A stretch of 17,122 nucleotides of DNA from Anaerolineales bacterium (lineage in GTDB: Bacteria; Chloroflexota; Anaerolineae; Promineifilales; Promineifilaceae). Position 1 is the first letter of the stretch, and every line of letters begins with the position of its first letter. The notes beneath the pieces were generated by a model. The model saw nothing but the letters and a program-made list of their open reading frames with translations. It made no database searches and was not told the DNA's origin. A program made the position numbers and the translations under genes. Shown here piece by piece: positions 1-6,956 of the stretch. The DNA is taken from positions 1 through 17,122 of the forward strand of contig JAGQGA010000039.1 in the NCBI GenBank assembly GCA_020432595.1, written 5' to 3'.

Positions 1-477
1 GGTTATGTCGGGCTGGCGGCGGCGGATGAGAAAGTCGGTGGCCTCGACGCTGTAGCAGCCGTATTGACCGGGGTCAATACCCAAATCGGCAAACAAACAA
101 TCTTCCGCCGACACGCCGGGCAAAATGGTGGCCGGGTAACCCTCACGCCGCGCCTGAGCCACCGCCTTATGCACCGGCATAGCAAACACGCCGGGGTGTC
201 CATACATGACCACGCAAACAGCCTTGCCCTGGCGCACGGCAGCTAATATCAGGTCACTCATTTCCTGGTAGGTTTGCAACCGTACTTTGTCGGGGTGGTA
301 GAGATGGGAGAGAGAAACGGCCGTTTGGTTCAGCCCCCGCACCCATTCCGCCATCACCCCATCATTTAGCACATAAAAAACCTGATCCGCTTGCTCGATA
401 TGCGCCTTCGCTTCCAGCGTGATCTGCGCCACTAGCTTCAGCCCCGTCCCCACACAAACCAGCGACCCTGTTCCCAC
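1..477 (-). CDS. Split-borosin peptide alpha-N-methyltransferase (tetrapyrrole methylase fold), C-terminus beyond window
   Basis: The first 159 codons of a SAM-dependent enzyme are visible; the 3' end lies outside the window. The frame is open from the edge to a GTG at 477-475. It was chosen as start because GAGGA (488-484) sits 6 nt upstream and no in-frame ATG is nearby. Visible motifs are VGTG (residues 9-12), a tyrosine/arginine set Y60-R66-Y70 with exactly the spacing of OphMA Y66-R72-Y76, YGHPGVF (92-98; Y92 matches OphMA Y98), LPGVSAEDC (119-127), and then FADLGIDP and ATDFLIRRR. These patterns are characteristic of borosin N-methyltransferases and are more specific than those of cobalamin or sirohaem methylases of the same fold. 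Known members methylate backbone amides of a precursor core. In fungi the enzyme is fused to its core; here the substrate is the separate gene 2 bp upstream, so this is a split type. Catalysis is inferred, not shown. Confidence 0.88.
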   Translation of the reverse strand, partial: MGTGSLVCVGTGLKLVAQITLEAKAHIEQADQVFYVLNDGVMAEWVRGLNQTAVSLSHLYHPDKVRLQTYQEMSDLILAAVRQGKAVCVVMYGHPGVFAMPVHKAVAQARREGYPATILPGVSAEDCLFADLGIDPGQYGCYSVEATDFLIRRRQPDIT

Positions 478-479
478 GC

Positions 480-884
480 CTATTCCTCGCTCGCCATCAC
501 CCAAGCATCGTCGGCCTCATCGGTCGTCATCACCCAGGCCTCTTCAGGCGACGTTGCATCAGGCGACATCACCCAACCTTCTGCCGACATCACCCAACCT
601 TCTGCCGACATCACCCAACCTTCCGGCGACATCACCCAGCCCTCAGCCGACATCACCCAGCCCTCAGATTGCTGCTTGCTCAAGGCATCGGCAAACGCTT
701 GTTTCCCGGCATAACTCTCACGCGCCGCTGCATACAGCCTGGCATCCGCCTCAGACAAACCACTGCTCACCAAATAGGCTATCAACTGCTCACTATTGAG
801 CGAAGCCAAAAGCTGCTGCAACTTGGGATCTGTTGCCGCATGGATTAAAAATGCTTTTAAAGTCACAGATGCTTTCTCAGACAT
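480..884 (-). CDS. Split-borosin precursor peptide with seven WVM core motifs
   Basis: This 134-aa acidic peptide starts at an ATG with a strong Shine-Dalgarno (AGGAGGG, 895-889, 4 nt spacer). Residues 1-70 form a predicted helical leader (LKAFLIHAATDPKLQQLL, then SGLSEADARLYAAA). It resembles the borosin-binding region of split-borosin precursors such as SonA, and more loosely Nif11 leaders. Residues 74-130 carry seven W-V-M motifs, at W76, 83, 90, 97, 104, 117 and 128. The first five are in strict heptads E-G-W-V-M-S-(A/P); the last two are spaced 13 and 11 residues. Glycine and glutamate codons differ between copies (GGC/GGT, GAG/GAA) while the peptide is constant, which suggests selection on the protein. 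The methyltransferase gene starts 2 bp after the TAG, so translation is probably coupled. The likely modification is backbone N-methylation at or around the WVM residues. No leader peptidase is visible. A Nif11-type RiPP is possible, but the neighbouring enzyme favours a borosin. Confidence 0.85.
   Translation of the reverse strand: MSEKASVTLKAFLIHAATDPKLQQLLASLNSEQLIAYLVSSGLSEADARLYAAARESYAGKQAFADALSKQQSEGWVMSAEGWVMSPEGWVMSAEGWVMSAEGWVMSPDATSPEEAWVMTTDEADDAWVMASEE
484..488 (-). promoter_or_regulatory. Ribosome-binding site that sets the GTG start of the methyltransferase
   Basis: GAGGA lies inside the last codons of the precursor gene (the final Glu-Glu codons), 6 nt before the GTG at 477. 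It explains the non-ATG start and makes coupled translation of enzyme and substrate likely. Confidence 0.65.
564..668 (-). repeat. Five tandem 21-bp units encoding the heptad core
   Basis: Five consecutive 21-bp units (564-584, 585-605, 606-626, 627-647, 648-668 in plus coordinates) each encode one E-G-W-V-M-S-(A/P) heptad on the minus strand. The two units nearest the 3' end of the gene (564-605) are identical. The two 5'-most (627-668) differ from them mainly at synonymous third positions. This pattern fits stepwise duplication by slippage or unequal crossover under protein-level selection. It is not a CRISPR array because there are no spacers. Confidence 0.95.
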
Positions 885-901
885 AAAACCCTCCTACAAT
901 C

Positions 902-933
902 TTGGTTTGTATTTTCACACCCGGCTAAACCAA
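902..933 (-). repeat. Small inverted repeat between regulator and precursor genes
   Basis: TTGGTTT (902-908) and AAACCAA (927-933) face each other in the 51-bp gap before the precursor. No U-run follows, so it is a poor terminator. It could be an operator or a weak promoter region: TTGGTT then TACAAA with a 16-nt gap when read on the minus strand. Function is unknown. Confidence 0.35.
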
Positions 934-935
934 CA

Positions 936-3900
936 TCACACAGCATCCCCCAACACACCAGACACAATTTGTTTTAACTCTAAGGTCTTTTTACCTTCCG
1001 CTAATTGCAGCAACGCCGCAGATGGCAACATGGCTTGCAATTCTCCCAACTGCTTTTCCGCACGACGGCGCACCAGATAGGAAGCAGCAGGATGCTCAAC
1101 AACCAGCGTCAACAAGTTATGGGCTTTCAGCAGTTGGCTGTTATCTTTGTTAGATTTCACTACGGCCATGTCCGTGCTGGCTGGCAACGATGAATAGGCT
1201 TGTACCAATAGATTAGCCGTATTGGTTAAAGCTTGCAAGATTAAAGGTGCCGCCTCCATGGTTGTTGCGCGTTCCAATGCTTCACCCAAATAGCGACGTG
1301 CATCCTCATAGGCACCAGTCATCCGCGCCAAGTCGCCCAAATTTGCCAGTGTATTGGCTAACTCCAGTTCCTCGCCATTTTCCTGATAAATCGTCAGACT
1401 GCGATCAAACTGCGCCGATGCACCAGCAAAATCTTGCTGCGCCTGCCTTAATTTACCCAATTGATTGCGACAGTGCGCGACACCGCTGCTGTTGCCAATG
1501 GACTCATACAGTGCCAAGCTGCGATTAAACAGCCGTTCTGCGTCGGCCAAATCATTTTCCGCAAAAGCAATCTCGCCTAGCCAACGGGTTGATTCCGCAA
1601 TCCCCCAATCCTTGCCAGCAGCCTCATACATCTGTAAACAAACTTGCTGCCACCGCTTCGCCTCTTCATAGGCACCCACAATGAACAGAATTTCCCCCAT
1701 GCGTAGGCCAAGGTTGGCTTTACGGTCGTGATCATCCGTTTGCTGTGCCGCCTCGTAGCTATGGTAGAAGGCATCCTTGGCCTTGTCAAAAATGCCTAGC
1801 TGCTGGTAAGCCATGCCCAAAACTTGATACGCATAACTTTGCTCGGCAAAAGCATCCTGGTTTTTCAGCAAATCAACACTCTGCTGGGCCAGATTGGCCG
1901 CTTGGTGCAGATCACCTAAGCGATAGCAAAATCCAGCCTGACGTGATAAGACGCGACCATAGACATAGGCGACATTGCTTCCACTGCGGCTGCCTAGCTG
2001 GGTGCTATTGGCTAAACTTAAGGCACATAGCTCAAAGGCTTGCAGGGCTTCCTGATACCAGCTTACGAGAGAATAAAAGTTGAGCATACTGTGCAAATAT
2101 TTGTCAATGAGGGCGATATCGTGATTGACAGTTGCCCAATACCACCCAGCCCGCACATTTTGAATATCGGTGCGAATCATGGTGACGGCCTGCTGATTTT
2201 CCTGGGTAGGCCAGCGGCTTTCCTGCCGCTGCATTAAATCGGCATAGTAGGCGGCGTGGCGATGTTGCACAACGGCCGTTTCTTCCCGTGCCGCCAACTT
2301 TTCCGCTGCAAACTGTCGCAGCAACCCATGCAGCTCAAATCGGTTGGCATCGGCCTGGCGCAACAGGGATTTATCCACCAATTGCCGCAGCCCCATCAAG
2401 GACGCATTCGTAACGGCCGTTCCCGCTTCACGGCTAAAGCCACCCTGAAAGACGGAAAGCTGCGCCAACACACGCTGCTCCTCTGCCGACAAAAGCTCCC
2501 ACGAATGCTCAAACACCACCTGCAAACTGCGATGACGTGGCTCCACATCATAATAGTTGGTTTGCAGAAGTTTTAGCCCCTTGCTCAGTTCCGCCGCAAT
2601 TTGGCCGCAGGAAAGCATACCAGACCAAGTGGCAGCTAACTCCAAGGCCAGCGGCAACCCTTCACAAAGCTGGCAAATACGCACAATGGCTAACTCATCT
2701 TCCCAGCTTTGCCCAATGGGTTGCTCAGGCTGGTTTTGCCGGGCCCGGTCAATAAAAAGCCCCATCGCCTGATACCGACTGGAGTCCATGCGCTTTTGCA
2801 GCCAGTCGCTGTCGCTCATGTTGCTTACTGGATAGGGCAAGCCCCCAACGGCAAGCACCCATTCACCGCGCAGGTTAAGCCGCTCGCGGGAGGTGGTGAG
2901 GAGTTTAACGGCCGTTGTGCCCCCCAGCAGCACCGCCACCACCTCCGACCCAGCCGCGCCAAGCTGCTCAAAATTATCCAGAATCAGCAACAGTTCCTGC
3001 TGCTGTAGATGGTTTATAACCTGCTGTAACGGGTCTTTGCTGCCCCGCAGCACCACGCCTACGGCATGGGCAATAGCCAGCACCATTTGCGCGGCATCAT
3101 TGATGCCAGCCAGCGGCACATAATACACCCCGTTGGCAAACGGCCCCACGTATTCATAGGCAATCCGTTTGCCTGCGTGCAGTGCCAGGCTGGTTTTCCC
3201 CATGCCGCCTGCTCCCAACAGCGTGATAAGCCGCCGCTGTGGCTGGGTCAAATGGGACAGCAATTGGGCGGTTTCTTCCTCCCGCCCTAAAAAGCTATTG
3301 GGCAAATTGGGTAAATTGTGCGGCCGGTGTGCGGGTGCCGTTTGGATGCGGTGATAAAGCCGATTAGTCTCCGCTGTGGGTGCAACCCCCAACTCATTTT
3401 CCAAAACGGTGCGGCACGTTTCGTAGAGTGCCAGTGCAGCCGAACGGTTCCCTTGCCGCGCCAGCAGCCGCATCTGCTGCTGGTATGGCTCTTCGCGCCA
3501 CGGCTCCAGCCTGGTTTGGTGCCTCGCATAGACCAGCGCCTGGTCATATTCCCCCCGGTCTTCGTGATAGCTGGCGAGCCACTGCAAGGCTTGGAGCGCC
3601 AATTGATGCAGTCTTTCACGAATAGGAAGTACCCATTGTTCAAAAACGGGGCTGTCGTGGACGAAGAAGTGGGCGAGAAAATCACCGTTGTAGAGGGAAA
3701 CGGCCGTTTGCAAATTTTCCACACAGACCGCGCACTGTCGTTCAGGTTTGTCACCGTGAGTTGGGCAGGCCGTCAGCAGCTTTTGAAAACGGGTCGCATC
3801 AAGCGTGTGCTGGCTTTGGACGTTAAACTGCACCGTCTCCCGCGAAATCAGCAGGAAAGGCGGGTTTGCGTTTTGGTTATCAATTCCTTTTTGCAGTCGG

Positions 3901-4112
3901 GTAATGGATTGGCGCAGGTTGGTGCGGGCAGTGTCCAACGGTTCATCCGGCCAAAGCAGGGCAACCAGTGCATCACGACGCAACGGCCGTTCCTGCTCCA
4001 CCGCTAAATAAGCCAGCAGCGCCTCAACTTTTGCTGAACGCAATCCGGCAACAGGCACCTGATTTAAGGCTATGTCTAATGAACCTAAAAATTTCAGGGA
4101 AAGGAAAGTCAT
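936..4112 (-). CDS. BTAD/SARP-type transcriptional regulator with NB-ARC ATPase and TPR repeats
   Basis: This 1058-aa protein has the AfsR-like three-part layout. Residues 1-95 form a winged-helix DNA-binding domain (starting FLSLKFLGSLDIAL). Residues 100-260 form the bacterial transcriptional activation (BTAD) helical domain. An NTPase of NB-ARC/STAND type follows, with an entry motif FLGREEE near 274, Walker A GAGGMGKT (300-307), Walker B LLLILDN (374-380), TTSRERL (406-412) and GLPLAL (485-490). From about residue 650 to the end there are TPR-like helical pairs (for example AYQVLGMAYQQLGIFDKA and ANLGDLARMTGAYEDARRYL). Such proteins bind nucleotide, oligomerise and activate nearby promoters, often in natural-product clusters. 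The ATG has only a weak Shine-Dalgarno. The gene is 51 bp upstream of the precursor on the same strand, so it could be a cluster-situated activator, co-transcribed with the cluster or acting on it. That link rests on position. Five copies of AACGGCCGTT lie inside it. Confidence 0.9.
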   Translation of the reverse strand: MTFLSLKFLGSLDIALNQVPVAGLRSAKVEALLAYLAVEQERPLRRDALVALLWPDEPLDTARTNLRQSITRLQKGIDNQNANPPFLLISRETVQFNVQSQHTLDATRFQKLLTACPTHGDKPERQCAVCVENLQTAVSLYNGDFLAHFFVHDSPVFEQWVLPIRERLHQLALQALQWLASYHEDRGEYDQALVYARHQTRLEPWREEPYQQQMRLLARQGNRSAALALYETCRTVLENELGVAPTAETNRLYHRIQTAPAHRPHNLPNLPNSFLGREEETAQLLSHLTQPQRRLITLLGAGGMGKTSLALHAGKRIAYEYVGPFANGVYYVPLAGINDAAQMVLAIAHAVGVVLRGSKDPLQQVINHLQQQELLLILDNFEQLGAAGSEVVAVLLGGTTAVKLLTTSRERLNLRGEWVLAVGGLPYPVSNMSDSDWLQKRMDSSRYQAMGLFIDRARQNQPEQPIGQSWEDELAIVRICQLCEGLPLALELAATWSGMLSCGQIAAELSKGLKLLQTNYYDVEPRHRSLQVVFEHSWELLSAEEQRVLAQLSVFQGGFSREAGTAVTNASLMGLRQLVDKSLLRQADANRFELHGLLRQFAAEKLAAREETAVVQHRHAAYYADLMQRQESRWPTQENQQAVTMIRTDIQNVRAGWYWATVNHDIALIDKYLHSMLNFYSLVSWYQEALQAFELCALSLANSTQLGSRSGSNVAYVYGRVLSRQAGFCYRLGDLHQAANLAQQSVDLLKNQDAFAEQSYAYQVLGMAYQQLGIFDKAKDAFYHSYEAAQQTDDHDRKANLGLRMGEILFIVGAYEEAKRWQQVCLQMYEAAGKDWGIAESTRWLGEIAFAENDLADAERLFNRSLALYESIGNSSGVAHCRNQLGKLRQAQQDFAGASAQFDRSLTIYQENGEELELANTLANLGDLARMTGAYEDARRYLGEALERATTMEAAPLILQALTNTANLLVQAYSSLPASTDMAVVKSNKDNSQLLKAHNLLTLVVEHPAASYLVRRRAEKQLGELQAMLPSAALLQLAEGKKTLELKQIVSGVLGDAV

Positions 4113-4195
4113 GCTCTAGATTTATCGTGTCCCATTTCATCAACCCTACTCCCCCCACCAATTTAGGCTATGTTGAGTATCGCTGACTACATTGG

Positions 4196-4224
4196 TTTAT
4201 ACCTTAATTCGACAAAGCACACAA
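4196..4224 (-). promoter_or_regulatory. Candidate sigma-70-like promoter for the regulator / borosin cluster
   Basis: Read on the minus strand, TTGTGT (-35, 4224-4219) and TATAAA (-10, 4201-4196) are separated by 17 nt. They lie about 85 nt before the regulator ATG. The -10 matches 5 of 6 consensus bases and the -35 only 3 of 6. The gap 4113-4267 holds no other recognisable feature. Confidence 0.4.
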
Positions 4225-4267
4225 CACAAAACCCAGTGACTTCCCAGAACCTTTGCCCCAAATTGCC

Positions 4268-4705
4268 CTACTTGACCTGCTGGACCAAAGCCAGCGTCAC
4301 CATTGCCTTTGATACCAGCGTCTGTTTCTCTCCCACCACAGCAAAGACCGATGACTCGACCACGGTGAGCTGCCGGCCGGGTCGCAGGACATCCGCGCGG
4401 CAAAAGAGACGATCAGCAACGGCCGTTCGCAGCAAATTAATCTTAAACTCCACCGTCAGCACCATCTCATCTGCCCCCATCAGCGTGCCCGCCGCCGCCC
4501 CCGCCGTATGATCCGCCATCGTCGCCTGTACCCCAGCATGAACAAAGCCATCCTGCTGCCAATGGCGCGGCTCCACCGCCAATACCGTCTCGCACCAACC
4601 GGGGCCACAATCCCGCAGCCGGTACCCCACATCCTGAATAAATTGCGCCGAAGCAAAGATTTCGGCTACTCGTACCTGATAATCGGAATTTTGTACAACA
4701 AACAT
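4268..4705 (-). CDS. PaaI-like hotdog-fold acyl-CoA thioesterase
   Basis: This is a 145-aa single hotdog domain, the usual length for the family. The motif GFVHAGVQATMADHTAGAA (about 53-71) corresponds to the H-G-G-x-x-x-x-L-A-D signature of PaaI/YdiI-type 4HBT thioesterases, with HAG in place of HGG and Asp64 as the expected catalytic acid. The following strands (VLTVEFKINLLR, then LFCRADVLRPGRQL, then VESSVFAV) fit the central sheet. Such enzymes hydrolyse acyl- or aryl-CoA thioesters in the cytosol; the substrate cannot be read from sequence. The ATG at 4705 has no clear Shine-Dalgarno. A perfect 15-bp inverted repeat lies just upstream. It is co-directional with the membrane protein at 4757-5365 and the regulator at 936-4112, but no functional link is evident. 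Confidence 0.8.
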   Translation of the reverse strand: MFVVQNSDYQVRVAEIFASAQFIQDVGYRLRDCGPGWCETVLAVEPRHWQQDGFVHAGVQATMADHTAGAAAGTLMGADEMVLTVEFKINLLRTAVADRLFCRADVLRPGRQLTVVESSVFAVVGEKQTLVSKAMVTLALVQQVK

Positions 4706-4716
4706 GTTTGGGGGTT

Positions 4717-4748
4717 GGAGAGTGGAGATTGGTCAATCTCCACTCTCC
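4717..4748. repeat. Perfect 15-bp inverted repeat (hairpin)
   Basis: GGAGAGTGGAGATTG (4717-4731) and its exact reverse complement (4734-4748) are separated by 2 bp, filling the 51-bp gap between two co-directional minus-strand genes. There is no U-tract on either side. It probably belongs to a dispersed palindromic repeat family and could attenuate or stabilise the transcript. Confidence 0.85.
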
Positions 4749-4756
4749 ACTCTCAA

Positions 4757-5365
4757 CTAACGTCCTGTACCAGCGTCGTCGCGGATGGAGGCCAGGAATT
4801 GATTAACGGCCGTTTCATCCCAACCGGCCTCATCGCCCATCACCATCACCATCGCCCCCGACCCGTTCTTGGCCTCAAAAATGCCAAAGATTTGCCGCAT
4901 CGTTTGCCCGTTTTCATCCGTCCCTTCCAGCGTTGTTAAGACGGCTGGCTTCCCATTAATCACCGCCTGTTCCGTCGCCACCACCGCAAAGGCCACATTT
5001 CCCTGTCGGCCGGCCTGCTGCCCAATCGCATCCTGCATTTGCTGCCGCATATCCTCATCATTTATCGGAATCCCGGATGGGAACTGCATCAAGGCCATCA
5101 TCTGCCCGCTGCCGCCTTCTGGCACAATAAACACCATCCGCATTCCCAGGATTTGTACCCCACCTTCCTCTTTATACCCAGACGGCAGCTCATAATCCAC
5201 AATCTCCTGCCCCACATCGGCCGCTGCATCGCCCTCTACCACGCTGTCACTTGCCACCCGCGTGACAAACATCGGTATAATCACCATAAATGCCACCGTG
5301 ATAATACAGCACGTCGCCAACAAAACGCCCAACACAATCAACACAATTTTTGTATTTCGACTCAT
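4757..5365 (-). CDS. Membrane-anchored protein of unknown function
   Basis: I do not recognise a family. The chosen ATG (5365-5363) gives 202 aa and is preceded by GGAGG (5379-5375) with a 9-nt spacer. A TTG two codons upstream is only 3 nt from that site and is less likely. Residues 1-6 (MSRNTK) are basic, and residues 7-33 form one strongly hydrophobic segment, so this is an N-terminal anchor. It is followed by an extracytoplasmic domain of about 165 residues rich in Asp/Glu, Gly and Met, with alternating strand-like stretches (VQILGMRMVFIVPEG, AVINGKPAVLTTLEG, QIFGIFEAKNGSGAMVMVMGDEAGWDE). The C-terminal piece resembles the end of small secreted domains that measure or clamp a ligand, but this is too weak to name. 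AACGGCCGTT lies at 4805-4814. Confidence 0.75.
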   Translation of the reverse strand: MSRNTKIVLIVLGVLLATCCIITVAFMVIIPMFVTRVASDSVVEGDAAADVGQEIVDYELPSGYKEEGGVQILGMRMVFIVPEGGSGQMMALMQFPSGIPINDEDMRQQMQDAIGQQAGRQGNVAFAVVATEQAVINGKPAVLTTLEGTDENGQTMRQIFGIFEAKNGSGAMVMVMGDEAGWDETAVNQFLASIRDDAGTGR

Positions 5366-5462
5366 GACCAAAAGCCTCCAAATTTTATAAAGCTACATGC
5401 TTCTGTACGCAAGCAGCAAGCACCAAGTCGCAACCATTTCCCTACACAAATCCTTAATCTTT

Positions 5463-5491
5463 TTGTTTCCCCGCCGCTTCCTCGCTATAGT
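5463..5491 (+). promoter_or_regulatory. Candidate promoter giving a leaderless transcript
   Basis: TTGTTT (5463-5468), a 17-nt gap, then TATAGT (5486-5491, 5 of 6 bases of the -10 consensus). The ATG of the CAP-LysM gene begins 8 nt after the -10, where transcription would start, and no Shine-Dalgarno is present. Confidence 0.4.
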
Positions 5492-5498
5492 TAGCCCG

Positions 5499-6833
5499 AT
5501 GCGAAATAGAGTGTACACAGCTTGCTTGCTGCTGATTTGTCTTTTGGGGCTATCGTGGCGTGGGAGCAAAACGGCCGTTTTTGCCCAAGACCCCGCCAGC
5601 GACATTGCCCGCCTCGTCAACGAACTACGCACTGGCTACGGCCTACCCGCCTTCAGCTATAACCCCACCCTAGCCGCCGCTGCCCAAAACCAGGCCAACT
5701 GGATGGCCGCCACCGGCATCTACAGCCACACCCAAAGCAACGGCTCCACGCCGCAAAGCCGCGCTGAGGCCGTCGGCTACGTCGGTTATGTTTCCGAAAA
5801 CATCGTCGGCGGCACCCAGCTTAGCACCGCGCAAGGGGTTGTGTGGTGGCGCAACAGCGCCGTGCATTTTAACACCATGGTGGCTACTCGCTACACGCAA
5901 ATGGGCGTGGGCTACGCCTCCGGGCTTGACCAAAACTTTTACGTGTTAGTCGTGGGCAACCCGTCTGACCAGCCGGTCAGCCGTCGCCCGGCACAGGCCA
6001 ATGCCGCGCCGGTGATGGTGGCTCCCATCGTCCTCAGTCCACCGCGTGAAGATGGTTCAATTGTCCATCAGGTGCTGCCAGGGCAAACATTTTGGGCCAT
6101 TGCCGCCCGCTATGAAGTGCCACTGAACGACATCTTTCTCTACAACAACCTGACGGAAAATTCGCTACTCAAGCCGGGTGACGAACTGCTTATCCGCTTA
6201 GCAGAGGGGCAAGCACCGCCGCCAACCCCCACCCCACCCGCCACCCACATTGTACGCGAGGGGGATTCGGCGTGGTCTATTGCTGCCTGGTACAATATTG
6301 GGTTGGCTGATTTCCTCTGGTACAACAATTTGACCGAGAATGATTTTTTGCAGCCAGGTGAAGAGGTCATCATTCGGCTGCTGCCGGGGCAATCGCCGCC
6401 GCCCACCGCTACACCGCCGGTAAACCATGTGGTAGCGGTGGGAGAATCGCTGTGGACGATTGCGGCGCGGCATAAATTGACGTTAGCGGAGCTGCTGGCG
6501 TGGAATGGGTTAAGTGAAAATGCGGTGGTGCATCCCGGCGATGAGCTGCGGGTGGTACCGCCAGCCACACCCACCAGCGAACCAACGGCCACGCCAGTGC
6601 CCACGAATGCACCTACAGCCACACCAACTTTAGCAGCAACACCGGTAGCAAAAACGGCCGTTTCTCCTACCCCGACCACTACCCCCCTCGCCCTTCCCGC
6701 CACCCCCGTCCCCGTCCAAACGGCCAGTGCCTTCAGCTTCTCCCCCATAACCATTGGCATCGGTCTGCTGGCACTGGGATTAACGGCCGTTGGCGGTGTC
6801 GCCATGCTGCTGCTAGGCAAACAAGGCAAATAG
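5499..6833 (+). CDS. Secreted CAP-domain protein with three LysM repeats and a C-terminal membrane anchor
   Basis: Starting at ATG 5499 the protein is 444 aa. Residues 1-29 are a signal peptide (basic start, hydrophobic YTACLLLICLLGLSW, FAQ near the cleavage site). Residues 33-155 are a CAP/SCP domain with the conserved H76 (SHTQ), E100 (SENI) and H123 (HFNTM). Three LysM modules follow at about 189-233, 249-293 and 309-353 (VHQVLPGQTFWAIAARY, THIVREGDSAWSIAAWY, NHVVAVGESLWTIAARH). They are joined by Pro/Thr linkers, then comes a Thr/Pro-rich stalk and a hydrophobic tail (about 417-440) ending GKQGK. LysM domains bind N-acetylglucosamine-containing glycans, so the protein should sit on the cell envelope. 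CAP domains occur in sterol-, lipid- or peptidoglycan-interacting proteins; the activity here is unknown. An earlier in-frame start (5397) lacks a signal peptide layout. Confidence 0.85.
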   Translation: MRNRVYTACLLLICLLGLSWRGSKTAVFAQDPASDIARLVNELRTGYGLPAFSYNPTLAAAAQNQANWMAATGIYSHTQSNGSTPQSRAEAVGYVGYVSENIVGGTQLSTAQGVVWWRNSAVHFNTMVATRYTQMGVGYASGLDQNFYVLVVGNPSDQPVSRRPAQANAAPVMVAPIVLSPPREDGSIVHQVLPGQTFWAIAARYEVPLNDIFLYNNLTENSLLKPGDELLIRLAEGQAPPPTPTPPATHIVREGDSAWSIAAWYNIGLADFLWYNNLTENDFLQPGEEVIIRLLPGQSPPPTATPPVNHVVAVGESLWTIAARHKLTLAELLAWNGLSENAVVHPGDELRVVPPATPTSEPTATPVPTNAPTATPTLAATPVAKTAVSPTPTTTPLALPATPVPVQTASAFSFSPITIGIGLLALGLTAVGGVAMLLLGKQGK

Positions 6834-6839
6834 CAAAAT

Positions 6840-6950
6840 ATTGGAAAAACAGATTTCACCGCAGAGGGCGCAAAGTTCGCAAAGATTCAACTTGTTTTCT
6901 TCTCTTCCTTTGCGCCCTTTGCGTACTTTGCGGTTCAAAAATCTTCCAAT
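6840..6950. repeat. Imperfect inverted-repeat element between convergent genes
   Basis: The ends ATTGGAA (6840-6846) and TTCCAAT (6944-6950) face each other. Between them lie ACCGCAGAGGGCGCAAAG and the reverse-oriented CTTTGCGCCCTTTGCG and CTTTGCGGTTC. The motif type (accgcagagggcgcaaag) is a familiar dispersed repeat in many environmental genomes. It lies between the ends of the CAP-LysM gene and the trans-sulfuration gene and could act as a two-way terminator. Confidence 0.7.
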
Positions 6951-6956
6951 CCTTGC

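Noticed and set aside
1..477. Methylase as a cobalamin or sirohaem biosynthesis enzyme
   Set aside because: The Y-x5-R-x3-Y set, YGHPGVF and LPGVSAEDC match borosin enzymes, and no cobalamin gene is near. The missing C-terminus leaves some doubt.
564..668. Tandem 21-bp repeat as a possible CRISPR array
   Set aside because: Units are contiguous with no spacers and encode a regular heptad in frame.
419..799. Plus-strand frame with repeated PNLLPTS units
   Set aside because: It is the antisense reading of the 21-bp precursor repeats; the minus-strand frame has the strong ribosome site, leader and partner enzyme.
480..884. Precursor as a Nif11/nitrile-hydratase-leader peptide
   Set aside because: The leader is only loosely Nif11-like, and no lanthionine synthetase, radical SAM enzyme or cyclodehydratase is visible. 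The adjacent borosin-type methylase is the better match.
3318..4007. 229-aa plus-strand frame
   Set aside because: It is antisense to the DNA-binding and BTAD domains of the regulator, which are clearly real.
5366..5371. TTG start for the membrane protein
   Set aside because: It is only 3 nt from GGAGG, whereas the ATG two codons later has a 9-nt spacer.
6140..6859. 239-aa minus-strand frame rich in Val/Gly
   Set aside because: It is the complement of the Thr/Pro linker and LysM repeats; composition bias explains the open frame.
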